Assembly (NCBI GenBank): GCA_001001555.1
Contig: LCKS01000009.1
Location: 1 to 48,060, forward strand
DNA from: Candidatus Amesbacteria bacterium GW2011_GWC2_45_19
GTDB taxonomy: Bacteria > Patescibacteriota > Microgenomatia > CAZETR01 > Amesbacteraceae
Length of the DNA stretch: 48,060 nt
Reading direction: 5' to 3'
Both the position numbers and the translations under genes were made by a program. The notes under the pieces are model-generated. The model was given only the letters and a program-made list of their open reading frames with translations. It was not told where the DNA came from and ran no database searches. How positions within the stretch are numbered: the first letter of the stretch is position 1; the number at the start of each line of letters is the position of its first letter. Positions 6,272 to 14,120 of this stretch are shown in pieces.

Positions 6272-7966
6272 CTTTCTCTCAATATTAAAGAATGCAAACC
6301 CGCTTTGGGGAATTTGCAATCTCCCAGGAGCCCGCAAATTAAAGGCTGTTTTAAAATCAGATCCGCTTAGGCGGATTTCTCCTTTATCAGTCTGAAACAC
6401 CACTTCATTTGTCCGGCCGTTTCCCAGAGATACATAGACCGAAGACACTGATAACGGACCATTGGCTTTAGACCGGAGTTCAGAATATGAATAGGGGTTG
6501 CCTCCCCAGCAGGATGTGGTAATGGGCGTTACTCTGTCGTCTCTATACAGCGCGGCGTTAATTATGTCCGCCATTTCTTCAGAGGAAAGCCAGGGATTAT
6601 CCCTTCCACAAGAGTCGCCGCTGGGCGAATAACCTTTTCTATACCACGCTTTGTAGGCCCAAGGTGATCCCCCGATTTTCTCATAGCTTTTGTCAAAAAA
6701 GTTTGCTCCCCCACCACCATCGGTCGTGTCCCAGCCCATGGTGGTAATATAGCCTCCCGTGGTAGAAGAATAATAGGTCACGACTCCATCCAGAACCTGG
6801 CCGCGGGTTTCCTGGACTGCAGTCCGCCACTCACTCGGAGGATTGTCGGCCTTTGATTTTCTAAAAACCTGACAATATTCATCCGTACAAATAGATTTAC
6901 CCCCGATTTTGTAGCGATAGGCATATGTTCTGGCCGCAATGGCCTGCGCTTTTAGAGCCGGCATGGGAAAACTTGATGGCATCTCCGCAATTCCCAGCAG
7001 ATAATAATCTTCAAAATTCAAGTTTCCCAAACCCGCAACGCTGATAGTTCCTCCGGTATCTTTTCCCACCGGAGATGCTTTATAATAAGCTTGTAAAATT
7101 TGATTATAGTCCTGGCCGCTTTGGGCCCGGCCTTTGGCCCCATACTGGCTCATCCCCTTAGCTCCACCCTGATGGGTATAGGCCCCAAAAGAAAACACCG
7201 CAAACGACCCTCCGGGCGCGGCTTCTCTAAAACCCCTGATAGACGCATTGTAATCATCAGACAGCTCGCTATCCCCGACACTGGCGATAAAGTTGCCGCT
7301 TCTGGCGGCTAGAATTTCATTTTGCCTGGCCGTCAAAGAGGCGATTTTCCCGGACAAATCGGATACATACTTATTCGCCTTAGCTACTTCTCCCGCCAGC
7401 CACTTGGCTTGGTCATCCACTCTTTTTTTCAACGCATCCACATTCAGCTTTTGATCACTTAGCACTTGGCCCCTAGCCCTTAGCACTTGTATTTCCCCCG
7501 AAATTTCGGCGATCAACTCCCGGTCATCCCTGGCCAGTTTCTCCCGGTAAGCCAGATCCGCAAACAGCCGCTGCGCCGTCTGGTCCGCAAACAGCGTTGT
7601 CAATATCGTCTGGTCCCGCTTACGGATATAATCCCTTTTTACCCGCGCGGCCAATAGGGTTTCCCGCACCCCAATTTTTACCTGTCTTTCAAACACGTCT
7701 GCTTGCAACTTTTGAATTTGGGAGTTTAATTGGTTTATTTGAGCTTTGAGATTTGAGATTTGAGTATTGAGACTTGCCAACTCGCGGGAGTTGGTGGCAT
7801 TGGCTTTCGAAATCGCGTCCGCGAACCCGCTGAATTTACTGATACAAGGCCCAATCTGCTCCAAACCCAAACTGCTGATGTTGTCGCACTCATCAGCCCG
7901 CACTATCCCCGCCGTCGCCAAAATTACCATGAACCATGAACCAATAACTAATAACTTTTTTCTCAT
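6269..7966 (-). CDS. SpoIID/LytB domain protein with coiled coil
   Basis: Exported protein with a SpoIID domain, a family that cleaves or activates cleavage of peptidoglycan glycan strands. Start ATG 7966 (565 residues) is preferred over 7981, because TAAGAT lies 5 nt upstream and the signal peptide then begins MRKKLLVIG. After cleavage near ADEC, a long coiled coil spans about 50-235. The SpoIID part runs from about 260 to 555, with HQGGAKGMSQYGAKGRAQSGQDY, YLLGIAEMPSSFPMPALKAQAIAARTYA and YYSSTTGGY motifs intact. Signal peptide, coiled coil and linker each contain translated 7-bp repeats. Likely acts at the cell wall. It diverges from the Phd/RelE operon over a shared promoter region. Confidence 0.9.
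   Translation of the reverse strand: MRKKLLVIGSWFMVILATAGIVRADECDNISSLGLEQIGPCISKFSGFADAISKANATNSRELASLNTQISNLKAQINQLNSQIQKLQADVFERQVKIGVRETLLAARVKRDYIRKRDQTILTTLFADQTAQRLFADLAYREKLARDDRELIAEISGEIQVLRARGQVLSDQKLNVDALKKRVDDQAKWLAGEVAKANKYVSDLSGKIASLTARQNEILAARSGNFIASVGDSELSDDYNASIRGFREAAPGGSFAVFSFGAYTHQGGAKGMSQYGAKGRAQSGQDYNQILQAYYKASPVGKDTGGTISVAGLGNLNFEDYYLLGIAEMPSSFPMPALKAQAIAARTYAYRYKIGGKSICTDEYCQVFRKSKADNPPSEWRTAVQETRGQVLDGVVTYYSSTTGGYITTMGWDTTDGGGGANFFDKSYEKIGGSPWAYKAWYRKGYSPSGDSCGRDNPWLSSEEMADIINAALYRDDRVTPITTSCWGGNPYSYSELRSKANGPLSVSSVYVSLGNGRTNEVVFQTDKGEIRLSGSDFKTAFNLRAPGRLQIPQSGFAFFNIERK
7456..7489. repeat. Tandem 7-bp repeat array in SpoIID gene
   Basis: Five units of cacttag/cacttgg/cccctag/cccttag. 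Translated within the coiled coil. Confidence 0.7.
7741..7775. repeat. Tandem 7-bp repeat array in SpoIID gene
   Basis: Repeats of gagattt/gagcttt/gagtatt, giving the coiled-coil segment LNTQISNLKAQINQL. The same gagattt word occurs in dnaN and tsaE. Confidence 0.75.
7927..7957. repeat. Tandem 7-bp repeat array in signal peptide
   Basis: catgaac, catgaac, caataac, taataac. It encodes most of the SpoIID signal peptide. Same words as in the ligase-like gene and dnaN. Confidence 0.75.
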
Positions 7967-7971
7967 AATTA

Positions 7972-7980
7972 ATCTTATCA
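7972..7980 (-). promoter_or_regulatory. Extended -10 of SpoIID gene
   Basis: TGATAAGAT on the minus strand, 5 nt upstream of ATG 7966, in the divergent intergenic space shared with the toxin-antitoxin promoter. Confidence 0.5.
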
Positions 7981-7985
7981 CCCTC

Positions 7986-8014
7986 TTGACAAACTACAAC
8001 TTAAATGCTAACTT
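7986..8014 (+). promoter_or_regulatory. Promoter of the Phd/RelE operon
   Basis: Perfect TTGACA (7986-7991), 17-bp spacer, extended -10 TGCTAACTT (8006-8014), then 7 nt to the antitoxin ATG. This suggests a leaderless transcript. Confidence 0.7.
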
Positions 8015-8021
8015 AAACACC

Positions 8022-8294
8022 ATGTTAAACGCTCAATCCATAAAAAGTTTTACTGATTTACGCACCGACCCGGCTGGCGTCACCCAGCTTGCAATAGATT
8101 CCGGTCCCATTTATATTCTTAATAGAAACCGTCCCATCAGCGTTCTTCTCGACGTGGCTCAATACGAACAGCTTATCGAAGAGCTTCAAGATGCGCGGGA
8201 CAGCCATTGGCTAGCCAAAAAGGAAAATTATTTCAATAAAGCCAAGGGCCTCACTTCCAAACAAATCGCCGAAAAATATCATCTGTCTATATGA
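8022..8294 (+). CDS. Phd/YefM-family antitoxin
   Basis: Antitoxin of a type II toxin-antitoxin pair, 90 residues from ATG 8022. The open frame extends far upstream through the SpoIID gene, but promoter position and homology support 8022. The N-terminal Phd fold is recognisable (SIKSFTDLRTDPAGVTQLAIDSG, PIYILNRNRPISVLLDVAQYEQLIEEL); the C-terminal tail should wrap the toxin. It normally binds DNA and represses its own operon. The stop overlaps the toxin start as ATGA. A second in-frame element (GLTSKQIAEKYHLSI) at the C-terminus looks helix-turn-helix-like. Confidence 0.88.
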   Translation: MLNAQSIKSFTDLRTDPAGVTQLAIDSGPIYILNRNRPISVLLDVAQYEQLIEELQDARDSHWLAKKENYFNKAKGLTSKQIAEKYHLSI

Positions 8295-8563
8295 GCCAAT
8301 CCTACCAGGTTGAGTACCTGCCACTTACCGAAAAATTCTTCAAAAAACACCCCGCCAACCTTTGTTCCCAAATTCTTGAAAAGGTAGACCTTGTTGCCAG
8401 AGACCCATTCGCCCCCAACAGCAATCTTACTCAACTCAAAGATCCCATATCTGGGTTTCGATTAAGAATTGGCGATTTTCGCATAATTTACGTTTTGGAC
8501 AAGGAAAACCGTCGACTAGTCGTCGTCAAAATCGACCACCGCTCCTCCGTCTATAAACCCTAG
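8291..8563 (+). CDS. RelE/ParE-family toxin
   Basis: 90-residue toxin, usually a ribosome-dependent mRNA endonuclease (RelE) or gyrase poison (ParE); which one cannot be decided here. Motifs are YLPLTEKFFKKHP (9-21), then LKDPISGFRLRIGDFRIIYVLD (about 49-70) and VVVKIDHRSSVYKP at the C-terminus, matching RelE proteins that keep the Arg/Tyr/His set. The start is coupled to the antitoxin (ATGA overlap). The stop codon lies inside a terminator hairpin. Confidence 0.88.
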   Translation: MSQSYQVEYLPLTEKFFKKHPANLCSQILEKVDLVARDPFAPNSNLTQLKDPISGFRLRIGDFRIIYVLDKENRRLVVVKIDHRSSVYKP

Positions 8564-8575
8564 CCCCAGGGTTTT
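8555..8575 (+). terminator. Rho-independent terminator of the TA operon
   Basis: Stem AAACCCT / AGGGTTT with a 6-nt loop, followed by T-rich sequence. The toxin stop codon (8561-8563) is part of the stem. Confidence 0.65.
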
Positions 8576-8576
8576 G

Positions 8577-8614
8577 TTGACATAACTCATTTGCTATGAT
8601 ACAGTAAATACTGT
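8577..8614 (+). promoter_or_regulatory. Promoter with overlapping operator-like palindrome
   Basis: TTGACA (8577-8582) and TACAGT (8600-8605) are 17 bp apart; an alternative extended -10 TGCTATGAT lies at 8592-8600. The palindrome ACAGTA-AA-TACTGT (8601-8614) covers the probable start point, so a repressor could act here. A further TATAGT at 8623-8628 lies 9 nt before the ATG. Confidence 0.5.
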
Positions 8615-8637
8615 TATTGTAATATAGTAAACAGAGT

Positions 8638-9882
8638 ATGCACCAATACTGGCAATCGGTACTCCTGGAATGGCAAGGCCGGAAACTGCCGCAAATTATA
8701 GACCGCGGCACAAATTTAAATTCATATCTATCTTCCTCTGTCAAAAAAATCATCTCGGTGGTAGGATTTCGCCGGACCGGCAAGACTTTCAGCCTCTTCG
8801 AACTGGCCCAAAAAATTGGCCAACAGAATTGTCTTTACGTCAGCTTCGAAGACGAACGCCTTCCCAAACAAACCCCTGTTTTAACCTCGCTTACAGACAC
8901 TATCACAGAGCTTTTCCCAAACCGGAAATTTATTCTTCTGCTTGACGAAATTCAAAACATACCCGATTGGAGCCTCTGGGCCCGCCGAATCCATGAGTCA
9001 ACTGATCATCAGCTATTTATTAGCGGGTCATCTTCCCGTTTACTGTCTACCGAACTCCCCACCGAGCTTCGGGGCAGGTCTCTAAGTGTTATCATAAACC
9101 CGCTTGGTTTCAAAGAATTTTTGCGTTTCAAACAACAAGATCCCGGCCAACTTGCCAAACCTAAAATTTTGAGCCTCCTGCGAGAATTTCTCTACTTTGG
9201 TGGCTTCCCGGAAATAGTCTTAGCCGAGGAGGGCAAAAAGCCATTAATTCTGGATGAATATTATCAAACTTTTCTCTCCAAAGACGTCATTGAACGTTTC
9301 CATATCCGTCAAACCCAAACTCTCAAACAACTCATTCAGCTCCTCCTCAACTCTCCCTATTTCACCGCTTCCAAACTCACCAACAATTTAAAAGGTCTGG
9401 ACCTTCAGGCTAGTAGGGCAACTGTTGCCAGATACGTAAATTATTTGCAGGAAAATTTCTTCCTCCATCCCTTAAGTTTGCATACTCCCGGCATCAGAAA
9501 TCGCCTCAAGGCTGAAAGGAAAACCTATTTTGTCGACTCGTCGTTTTTGGCCCGCTTTTCTACCGCTTTCTCGCAAAACATAGGCCGGCTAATGGAACAA
9601 GCCGTCTTTTCTCGTCTTTTTCTCCAAAGCGATATTTACTACTGGAAAGACCACCGGCTCAGGGAAATCGACTTCGTTACCAGAAAACTGGAACAAACCC
9701 AAAAGTTAATTCAGGTCACCTACGCTTCGTCACTTCCGGAAATTTCCGACCGGGAAATTTCCAATCTCATTTCAGCCCACTCCAAACTAGGTGGAAATAT
9801 GCAAATAATTACCTGGGATTTGGAAACCGATCTTAAAAATGGAATTTCCTGCGTCCCGCTTTACAAATTTCTCCTATCTTAA
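8638..9882 (+). CDS. AAA ATPase with DUF4143 domain (first copy)
   Basis: ATP-binding protein of the AAA_14/DUF4143 family, abundant in CPR genomes and archaea; physiological role unproven. The 414 residues contain Walker A GFRRTGKT (43-50), Walker B FILLLDEIQ (98-106), a sensor segment FISGSSSRLL, a winged-helix part near 215-270 and a C-terminal nuclease-like fold with REIDFVTRKLEQTQKLIQV. In that fold the usual ExD...K set is partly replaced (IDF...QV), so nuclease activity is doubtful. It sits between the toxin-antitoxin terminator and the first pilin gene and looks like cargo. Confidence 0.85.
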   Translation: MHQYWQSVLLEWQGRKLPQIIDRGTNLNSYLSSSVKKIISVVGFRRTGKTFSLFELAQKIGQQNCLYVSFEDERLPKQTPVLTSLTDTITELFPNRKFILLLDEIQNIPDWSLWARRIHESTDHQLFISGSSSRLLSTELPTELRGRSLSVIINPLGFKEFLRFKQQDPGQLAKPKILSLLREFLYFGGFPEIVLAEEGKKPLILDEYYQTFLSKDVIERFHIRQTQTLKQLIQLLLNSPYFTASKLTNNLKGLDLQASRATVARYVNYLQENFFLHPLSLHTPGIRNRLKAERKTYFVDSSFLARFSTAFSQNIGRLMEQAVFSRLFLQSDIYYWKDHRLREIDFVTRKLEQTQKLIQVTYASSLPEISDREISNLISAHSKLGGNMQIITWDLETDLKNGISCVPLYKFLLS

Positions 9883-9886
9883 CCTG

Positions 9887-9895
9887 TGCTAAACT
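9887..9895 (+). promoter_or_regulatory. Extended -10 of pilin cluster
   Basis: TGCTAAACT, 8 nt upstream of ATG 9904. No convincing -35, as expected of an extended -10. Confidence 0.55.
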
Positions 9896-9903
9896 TAATT
9901 TAC

Positions 9904-10755
9904 ATGAAAAGGTTCATTTTGCTCGCAGGATTAGTTTTATTTGTTTTTCTAACTTATCCCCCAGCCCTCTTGGCTCAGGGAACGGCAAATTGCAAAGTCA
10001 GCGGGTCTGGTACATCAAGAAAATGCGACACTGTCAATAATTGTGATCCAGATTACGAACCCCCATCAGGAATATGTATAGACCTTACTAATTGTGACAC
10101 TGCACCAGTCAGTTGCGTTCCTACCCAACCTCCTGTTCCGGCTCCCCCAGGAACTTGCCCTGCTTCCAGACCATTTTCGGTTTGCCAAAATTCTAACCCT
10201 GACTCATCCAGATGCTTATCGTCAGGGCCTTGTTTTGGTGGCAGCGGCCCACCTTTTCAATTCTGTTGTACTGTCCCTGGGTATACCCCCCCTGCCTGCA
10301 CTGCTGCGCCGTATTGTGATCCGGTAACCAAGCCCTGCAAGTCCGGAGAGTTCTGCAATACAGTCGTAATTCCTGGCATGCCAGAAGGGTGTAGCGGTGT
10401 TTGTAATACACTTGATTCTGGCACCTCGGCTTTTTGCAACGAAGACGTAAATCGGGGCGTGAATACGGCTATTGGCTGTCTGTTAGCCGCAGAGCCCAAA
10501 AAGTTTGTCGGCCAGATATTGGGCTGGGGAGTGGGAGTTGGCGGCGGCATTGCTTTCTTGATGATCGTCTTAGCCGGATTTCAAATGGTCACCGCCTCCG
10601 GCGACCCCAAACGCGTCCAAGCCGCCAAAGAGTTGCTTACCTCCGCCCTCGCCGGCCTGATCTTAATCGTTTTGTCTGTGGTTCTGCTAAACTTTATTGG
10701 AGTAAAAATCCTTAATTTACCCGGATTCGCAGGAAATCCTGATCTTAATCTATGA
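9904..10755 (+). CDS. Exported Cys-rich protein with C-terminal pilin-like (VirB2/TrbC) region
   Basis: First gene of the secretion-like locus, 283 residues from ATG 9904 (the frame opens at 9886, but the promoter covers that stretch). A signal peptide (about 1-26, cut near ALLAQ) is followed by about 160 Cys/Pro-rich residues with roughly 20 cysteines, many in pairs, suggesting disulphide-rich surface modules. The C-terminal 90 residues have the pilin layout: TM (GVGGGIAFLMIVLAGFQMV), polar loop with ASGDPKRVQAAKELL, then TM (LAGLILIVLSVVLLNFIG). The Cys-rich part may be a displayed or adhesive domain on a pilin core; this is inference. The stop overlaps the next start (ATGA). Confidence 0.7.
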   Translation: MKRFILLAGLVLFVFLTYPPALLAQGTANCKVSGSGTSRKCDTVNNCDPDYEPPSGICIDLTNCDTAPVSCVPTQPPVPAPPGTCPASRPFSVCQNSNPDSSRCLSSGPCFGGSGPPFQFCCTVPGYTPPACTAAPYCDPVTKPCKSGEFCNTVVIPGMPEGCSGVCNTLDSGTSAFCNEDVNRGVNTAIGCLLAAEPKKFVGQILGWGVGVGGGIAFLMIVLAGFQMVTASGDPKRVQAAKELLTSALAGLILIVLSVVLLNFIGVKILNLPGFAGNPDLNL

Positions 10756-11069
10756 AACAACTCGCCCAAATCACCGGTATCGATGACCCCGTCGGAACCA
10801 AATTCCCAATTGCCGACTACGCTGATCTACCCGGCCTCATTGTCAGCCGTCTGTTGACTTTTGCCATCATTGGCGCCGGATTATTCTTTTTCGTCCGTCT
10901 CATCTCCGCCGGATATTCATACCTCACCAGTCTGGGCGAACCGGCCAAAATCCAATCCGCCACCAAAGAACTAACTAATGCCGTTATTGGCCTTCTGGTC
11001 ATTATCTCCTCTTATTTCATCATCCAAATAATTGAAGTGGTGTTTGGTTTTAACATTCTCAAGCCATAA
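10752..11069 (+). CDS. VirB2/TrbC-like pilin (paralogue 2)
   Basis: 105-residue pilin-like protein with two TM helices (about 33-57 and 76-100) flanking the cytoplasmic-type loop SLGEPAKIQSATKELTNA. The loop carries the small-residue/Lys pattern shared by all eight paralogues. There is no obvious signal peptide; residues 1-30 are mostly polar. It is translationally coupled to the Cys-rich protein. The transcript is then interrupted by the second DUF4143 ATPase, which has its own promoter. Confidence 0.75.
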   Translation: MKQLAQITGIDDPVGTKFPIADYADLPGLIVSRLLTFAIIGAGLFFFVRLISAGYSYLTSLGEPAKIQSATKELTNAVIGLLVIISSYFIIQIIEVVFGFNILKP

Positions 11070-11078
11070 AATAGATAC

Positions 11079-11106
11079 TTGACATACAAAAATCTGGCAT
11101 TAAAAT
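11079..11106 (+). promoter_or_regulatory. Promoter of second ATPase
   Basis: Perfect TTGACA (11079-11084), 16-bp spacer, TAAAAT (11101-11106), 6 nt before the GTG start. One of the best promoter matches in the window. Confidence 0.75.
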
Positions 11107-11112
11107 AAAGAT

Positions 11113-12378
11113 GTGATCCGCCGTTACCTCTATCCTGGACTCAAAAAACACCTTTCGGCTAAGGAAATCACTTTTTTAGTTGGTCCCCGCCAGGCCGGCA
11201 AAACCACCCTGTTGCGCCAGCTCCAAACCGAACTGGAAAACTCCGGCCAAGCCACCCTTTTCCTCAATCTTGACCTGGAAGCCGATCTGGACCAATTATC
11301 GTCTCAGCTCGAACTCCTCCAAATCATCCGCCTCCGCCTTGGTCCAGCCGGCGGTTATGTTTTTATCGACGAGATCCAAAGAAAAGAAAATGCCGGCATC
11401 TTCCTTAAGGGTATCTATGACCAAAATCTTCCTTACAAGTTCATTGTTTCCGGCTCCGGCTCTTTTGAGCTGAAAGAAAAAATCCATGAATCACTCATGG
11501 GCCGCAAGCGGGTCTTTACTCTCTATCCTCTCTCCTTCCCCGAGTTTGTCGACTTCCAAACTGAATACCATTACTCCGACCGCCTCCCCGACTACTTCTC
11601 TCTCCAAACTGACCGCCTCCGCCAATACCTAATCGAGTATCTTACTTTCGGCGGCTACCCCCGAGTCGTTCTCTCTCCCACTACCGAGGCCAAACAATCC
11701 GCTCTGGCCGAAATCCTCCAAAGCTACCTGGAAAAAGACATTCGCTACTTGCTCAACATCGACAAAAACCGCACCTTTTCCGATCTGCTGCGCTTGCTGG
11801 CTGTCCAAACCGGCAGTCCGGTTAATTTTTCCGAACTTTCCGCTACCTTGACTGCTTCCCAGCTCACCGTCAAAAAATACTTATGGTATTTGGAAAAGAC
11901 TTTTATCGTCCAAGAAGTTACTCCCTACTTCCGTAACCGCCGGTCTGAAATTACTAAATCCCCCCTTTACTACTTCGTGGACCTGGGCCTAAGAAACTAT
12001 CTCTTTGGCCTCTTCCCCGCCTCCATTACTCCATTTACTGCCGGTCACTTATTTGAAAATTTCGTCCTCAACCATCTCCAACTCCAATTACCCTACTATC
12101 CGTTCGGTTTTCACTTCTGGCGCACCACCGACGGCGCCGAAGTAGACTTTGTCCTCGAACGCGGCCCTATCCCCCTCCCCATCGAAGTCAAATATCAGGA
12201 TCTTAAAAAACCCGTCGTCCCCCGCTCCCTCAAAAGTTTTATCCGTAAATACCGCCCCCCTATGGCCTACATTGTCAATCTCTCCCTGGATTTGGAAATC
12301 CAAATAGACACCACCAAGGTTGTTTTCCTCCCCTATTTTCACCTTGACCGCCTGTCTGATGTTAGAATAGATCCATGA
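11113..12378 (+). CDS. AAA ATPase with DUF4143 domain (second copy)
   Basis: 421 residues, starting GTG at 11113. Walker A is GPRQAGKTT (24-32) and Walker B is YVFIDEIQ (82-89), with sensor VSGSGSFEL. The C-terminal domain keeps the nuclease-like TTDGAEVDFVLERG...IEVKY set, unlike the first copy. Sequence differs widely from the first copy, so this is not a recent duplication. It lies between pilins 2 and 3, carries its own promoter, and its 3' end contains the -10 box of the next pilin. It looks like a cassette placed within the pilin operon. Function of the family unproven. Confidence 0.87.
   Translation: MIRRYLYPGLKKHLSAKEITFLVGPRQAGKTTLLRQLQTELENSGQATLFLNLDLEADLDQLSSQLELLQIIRLRLGPAGGYVFIDEIQRKENAGIFLKGIYDQNLPYKFIVSGSGSFELKEKIHESLMGRKRVFTLYPLSFPEFVDFQTEYHYSDRLPDYFSLQTDRLRQYLIEYLTFGGYPRVVLSPTTEAKQSALAEILQSYLEKDIRYLLNIDKNRTFSDLLRLLAVQTGSPVNFSELSATLTASQLTVKKYLWYLEKTFIVQEVTPYFRNRRSEITKSPLYYFVDLGLRNYLFGLFPASITPFTAGHLFENFVLNHLQLQLPYYPFGFHFWRTTDGAEVDFVLERGPIPLPIEVKYQDLKKPVVPRSLKSFIRKYRPPMAYIVNLSLDLEIQIDTTKVVFLPYFHLDRLSDVRIDP
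12360..12368 (+). promoter_or_regulatory. Extended -10 for pilins 3-8
   Basis: TGTTAGAAT inside the 3' end of the ATPase gene, 6 nt before ATG 12375. It would restart transcription of the pilin run after the ATPase cassette. Confidence 0.5.
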
Positions 12379-12686
12379 CCCCAATCCCCCAGCTTTTTTT
12401 TGGGTCAAACCCCAAATTCGAGAATATTGGTACCCTGGTATCTTCTCTCCTCCCCAACCTGCTCGTCGGCGCCGGAGTCATTTTCTTTTTCCTCATACTC
12501 GGCGGCGGATTTATGATGATCAAAAGCGCCGGCGGCGACGCCAATGCTCAAGACACGGCCAAAGCCAAAAATGCCGTCACTTTTGCCGTCATCGGCTTCT
12601 TGCTTGTCATATCCGCTTACTTTATACTGCAGATAGTGGGTGTAATTACTGGCATAAATTTTATTAATCCACCACCAATACCATGA
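12375..12686 (+). CDS. VirB2/TrbC-like pilin (paralogue 3)
   Basis: 103 residues: polar N-terminus, TM about 27-49 (NLLVGAGVIFFFLILGGGF), loop KSAGGDANAQDTAKAKNA, TM about 69-92 and a Pro-rich end (NPPPIP). It overlaps the ATPase stop by 4 bp and the next gene by 4 bp (ATGA). The SAGGD-x-KAK loop is the closest to the family consensus seen in paralogues 6-8. Confidence 0.78.
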   Translation: MTPIPQLFFGSNPKFENIGTLVSSLLPNLLVGAGVIFFFLILGGGFMMIKSAGGDANAQDTAKAKNAVTFAVIGFLLVISAYFILQIVGVITGINFINPPPIP

Positions 12687-13036
12687 TTTTTCAATTCGGC
12701 GCCATATCCGATCCTTTCGGTCCCAGCGGCCTAAATGTAACGGGTCTAGCCGGAACCGCTTCCGGATCGGGTCTTGTTATTATCCTTAATAACCTGATTA
12801 AATTCGTCATCGTTGTGGCTGGTCTGTACACTTTTTGGAACTTGATTTTGGCTGGCTATGGATTTATGAGTGCTGGGGGAGAAGCAAAAGCAATCGAAAA
12901 AGCTTGGGCTAAGATTTGGCAGTCACTCATGGGTCTTCTGGTTGTCGCCGGCTCATTCGTCCTAGCCATGATCTTCGGCTGGTTAATCTTCCAAGACGCT
13001 ACCGTTTTAATTGCCCCCAAAATATACACACCCTAA
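12683..13036 (+). CDS. VirB2/TrbC-like pilin (paralogue 4)
   Basis: 117 residues. A Gly/Ser-rich N-terminus (about 1-34) precedes TM helix LIKFVIVVAGLYTFWNLILAG, loop SAGGEAKAIEKAWAKIWQ and a second TM (LMGLLVVAGSFVLAMIFGWLI), followed by a short hydrophobic tail. Tryptophan- and aromatic-rich helices set it apart from the others. Coupled to both neighbours by ATGA and TAATG overlaps. Confidence 0.75.
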   Translation: MIFQFGAISDPFGPSGLNVTGLAGTASGSGLVIILNNLIKFVIVVAGLYTFWNLILAGYGFMSAGGEAKAIEKAWAKIWQSLMGLLVVAGSFVLAMIFGWLIFQDATVLIAPKIYTP

Positions 13037-13386
13037 TGGTCACCATTGTTCCTTTACCAACTCTGAGCGGCATCGGGCCACTCGGCACCTCCCCAGATTT
13101 AAACGAAGCCCTCTTTACTTTCGCTAATGTCATCTCCATCACTATTGGCGTTTTAACTATTTCCGCCGGTCTTTGGTTCATAATACAAATCTTCTCCAGC
13201 GCTTTTCAGTGGCTAACTAGCGGGGGCGAAAAGCAAGCCTTGCAAAACGCCCAAAAACGCCTCACTCACGCCATTATTGGCCTCTTGATGGTAGTTTTGT
13301 CGTACGCTCTCATCGGCATTGTCAGCTTTGTCTTCGGCCTTCCCATTCTCAACATTGCCCAAATTATTATCTCTATCCGACCATAG
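13036..13386 (+). CDS. VirB2/TrbC-like pilin (paralogue 5)
   Basis: 116 residues from ATG 13036, whose A is the last base of the previous TAA. The longer open frame from 12916 is a shadow of paralogue 4. TM1 is about 36-58 (ISITIGVLTISAGLWFIIQIF), the loop is TSGGEKQALQNAQKRLTHA, and TM2 is IIGLLMVVLSYALIGIVSFVFG. Gln/Asn-rich loop. Confidence 0.75.
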   Translation: MVTIVPLPTLSGIGPLGTSPDLNEALFTFANVISITIGVLTISAGLWFIIQIFSSAFQWLTSGGEKQALQNAQKRLTHAIIGLLMVVLSYALIGIVSFVFGLPILNIAQIIISIRP

Positions 13387-13388
13387 CC

Positions 13389-13763
13389 ATGAACTTCCTT
13401 GCACCATTAGCCGCACTGCCCGCCCCCTTACCAACACCAAAATCGGGCTTCATCGTTAACCCCGCTCTTAATCCCGCCGTCGGTACCGGGGAAGGAATCC
13501 CAATTCTCCAACTTTTTCTCACCAACTTCATCACCCTGGCTCTCGGGGCTGCCGGTGTCATTACTTTCTTTATGCTCCTGGCTGGAGGAATACAATATAT
13601 TACTGCCGGCGGGGACAAGGAAAGAACTCAAAATGCCAGCAAAAGAATTACTCACGCTTTAATAGGTCTTGTAATTGTCTTCTCCATCTTTGCTATAATT
13701 TACATAGCAGAAACGTTATTTGGGATTTCTATTAGAGAGTTTACGATCCCAATTATTAATTAA
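13389..13763 (+). CDS. VirB2/TrbC-like pilin (paralogue 6)
   Basis: 124 residues. An Ala/Pro-rich N-terminus (LAPLAALPAPLPTP) and a spacer lead to TM1 at about 49-70 (LALGAAGVITFFMLLAGG), the loop ITAGGDKERTQNASKRITHA and TM2 (LIGLVIVFSIFAIIYIAETLFG). It begins 2 bp after the previous stop. The AGGDKE loop is shared with paralogues 7 and 8. Confidence 0.78.
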   Translation: MNFLAPLAALPAPLPTPKSGFIVNPALNPAVGTGEGIPILQLFLTNFITLALGAAGVITFFMLLAGGIQYITAGGDKERTQNASKRITHALIGLVIVFSIFAIIYIAETLFGISIREFTIPIIN

Positions 13764-13770
13764 TACTGAG

Positions 13771-13778
13771 AGGAGGTG
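13771..13778 (+). promoter_or_regulatory. Strong Shine-Dalgarno fixing a GTG start
   Basis: AGGAGGTG, complementary to the 16S rRNA 3' end, 6 nt before GTG 13785. It contrasts with the SD-less operon-leading genes. Confidence 0.7.
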
Positions 13779-13784
13779 AAATAA

Positions 13785-14105
13785 GTGCAAGACCCAATTG
13801 ATATCACTAAAGGAGTGGATCCGGCAATTTCCGGTCTCAAGCCGTCATCCCTTATCTCTGGCACCATCAACGTTATCCTTGGTGTCGTTGGTATAGTGGC
13901 TTTCTTTTTTCTATTAGTCGGCGGTATCCAATGGATCATGGCTGGCGGTGACAAAGAAGCCACCGAAAAAGCCAGAAAGAAAATCACTGCCTCACTGGTA
14001 GGCCTGGCTATAGTTTTTTCCGCCTACGCTCTACTATTTATCTTGAGCACGTTATTCAACATTAACTTGCTTCAATTTACTCTTAAACCATTAATTCAAT
14101 ATTAA
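13785..14105 (+). CDS. VirB2/TrbC-like pilin (paralogue 7)
   Basis: 106 residues, starting GTG at 13785 behind a near-perfect Shine-Dalgarno, which suggests higher translation than its neighbours. TM1 is about 28-50 (INVILGVVGIVAFFFLLVGG), the loop MAGGDKEATEKARKKITA is the cleanest form of the family motif, and TM2 is LVGLAIVFSAYALLFILSTLF. It is a candidate major subunit, judged only from its RBS and consensus-like sequence. Confidence 0.8.
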   Translation: MQDPIDITKGVDPAISGLKPSSLISGTINVILGVVGIVAFFFLLVGGIQWIMAGGDKEATEKARKKITASLVGLAIVFSAYALLFILSTLFNINLLQFTLKPLIQY

Positions 14106-14120
14106 GAGTAAATAACAAGT

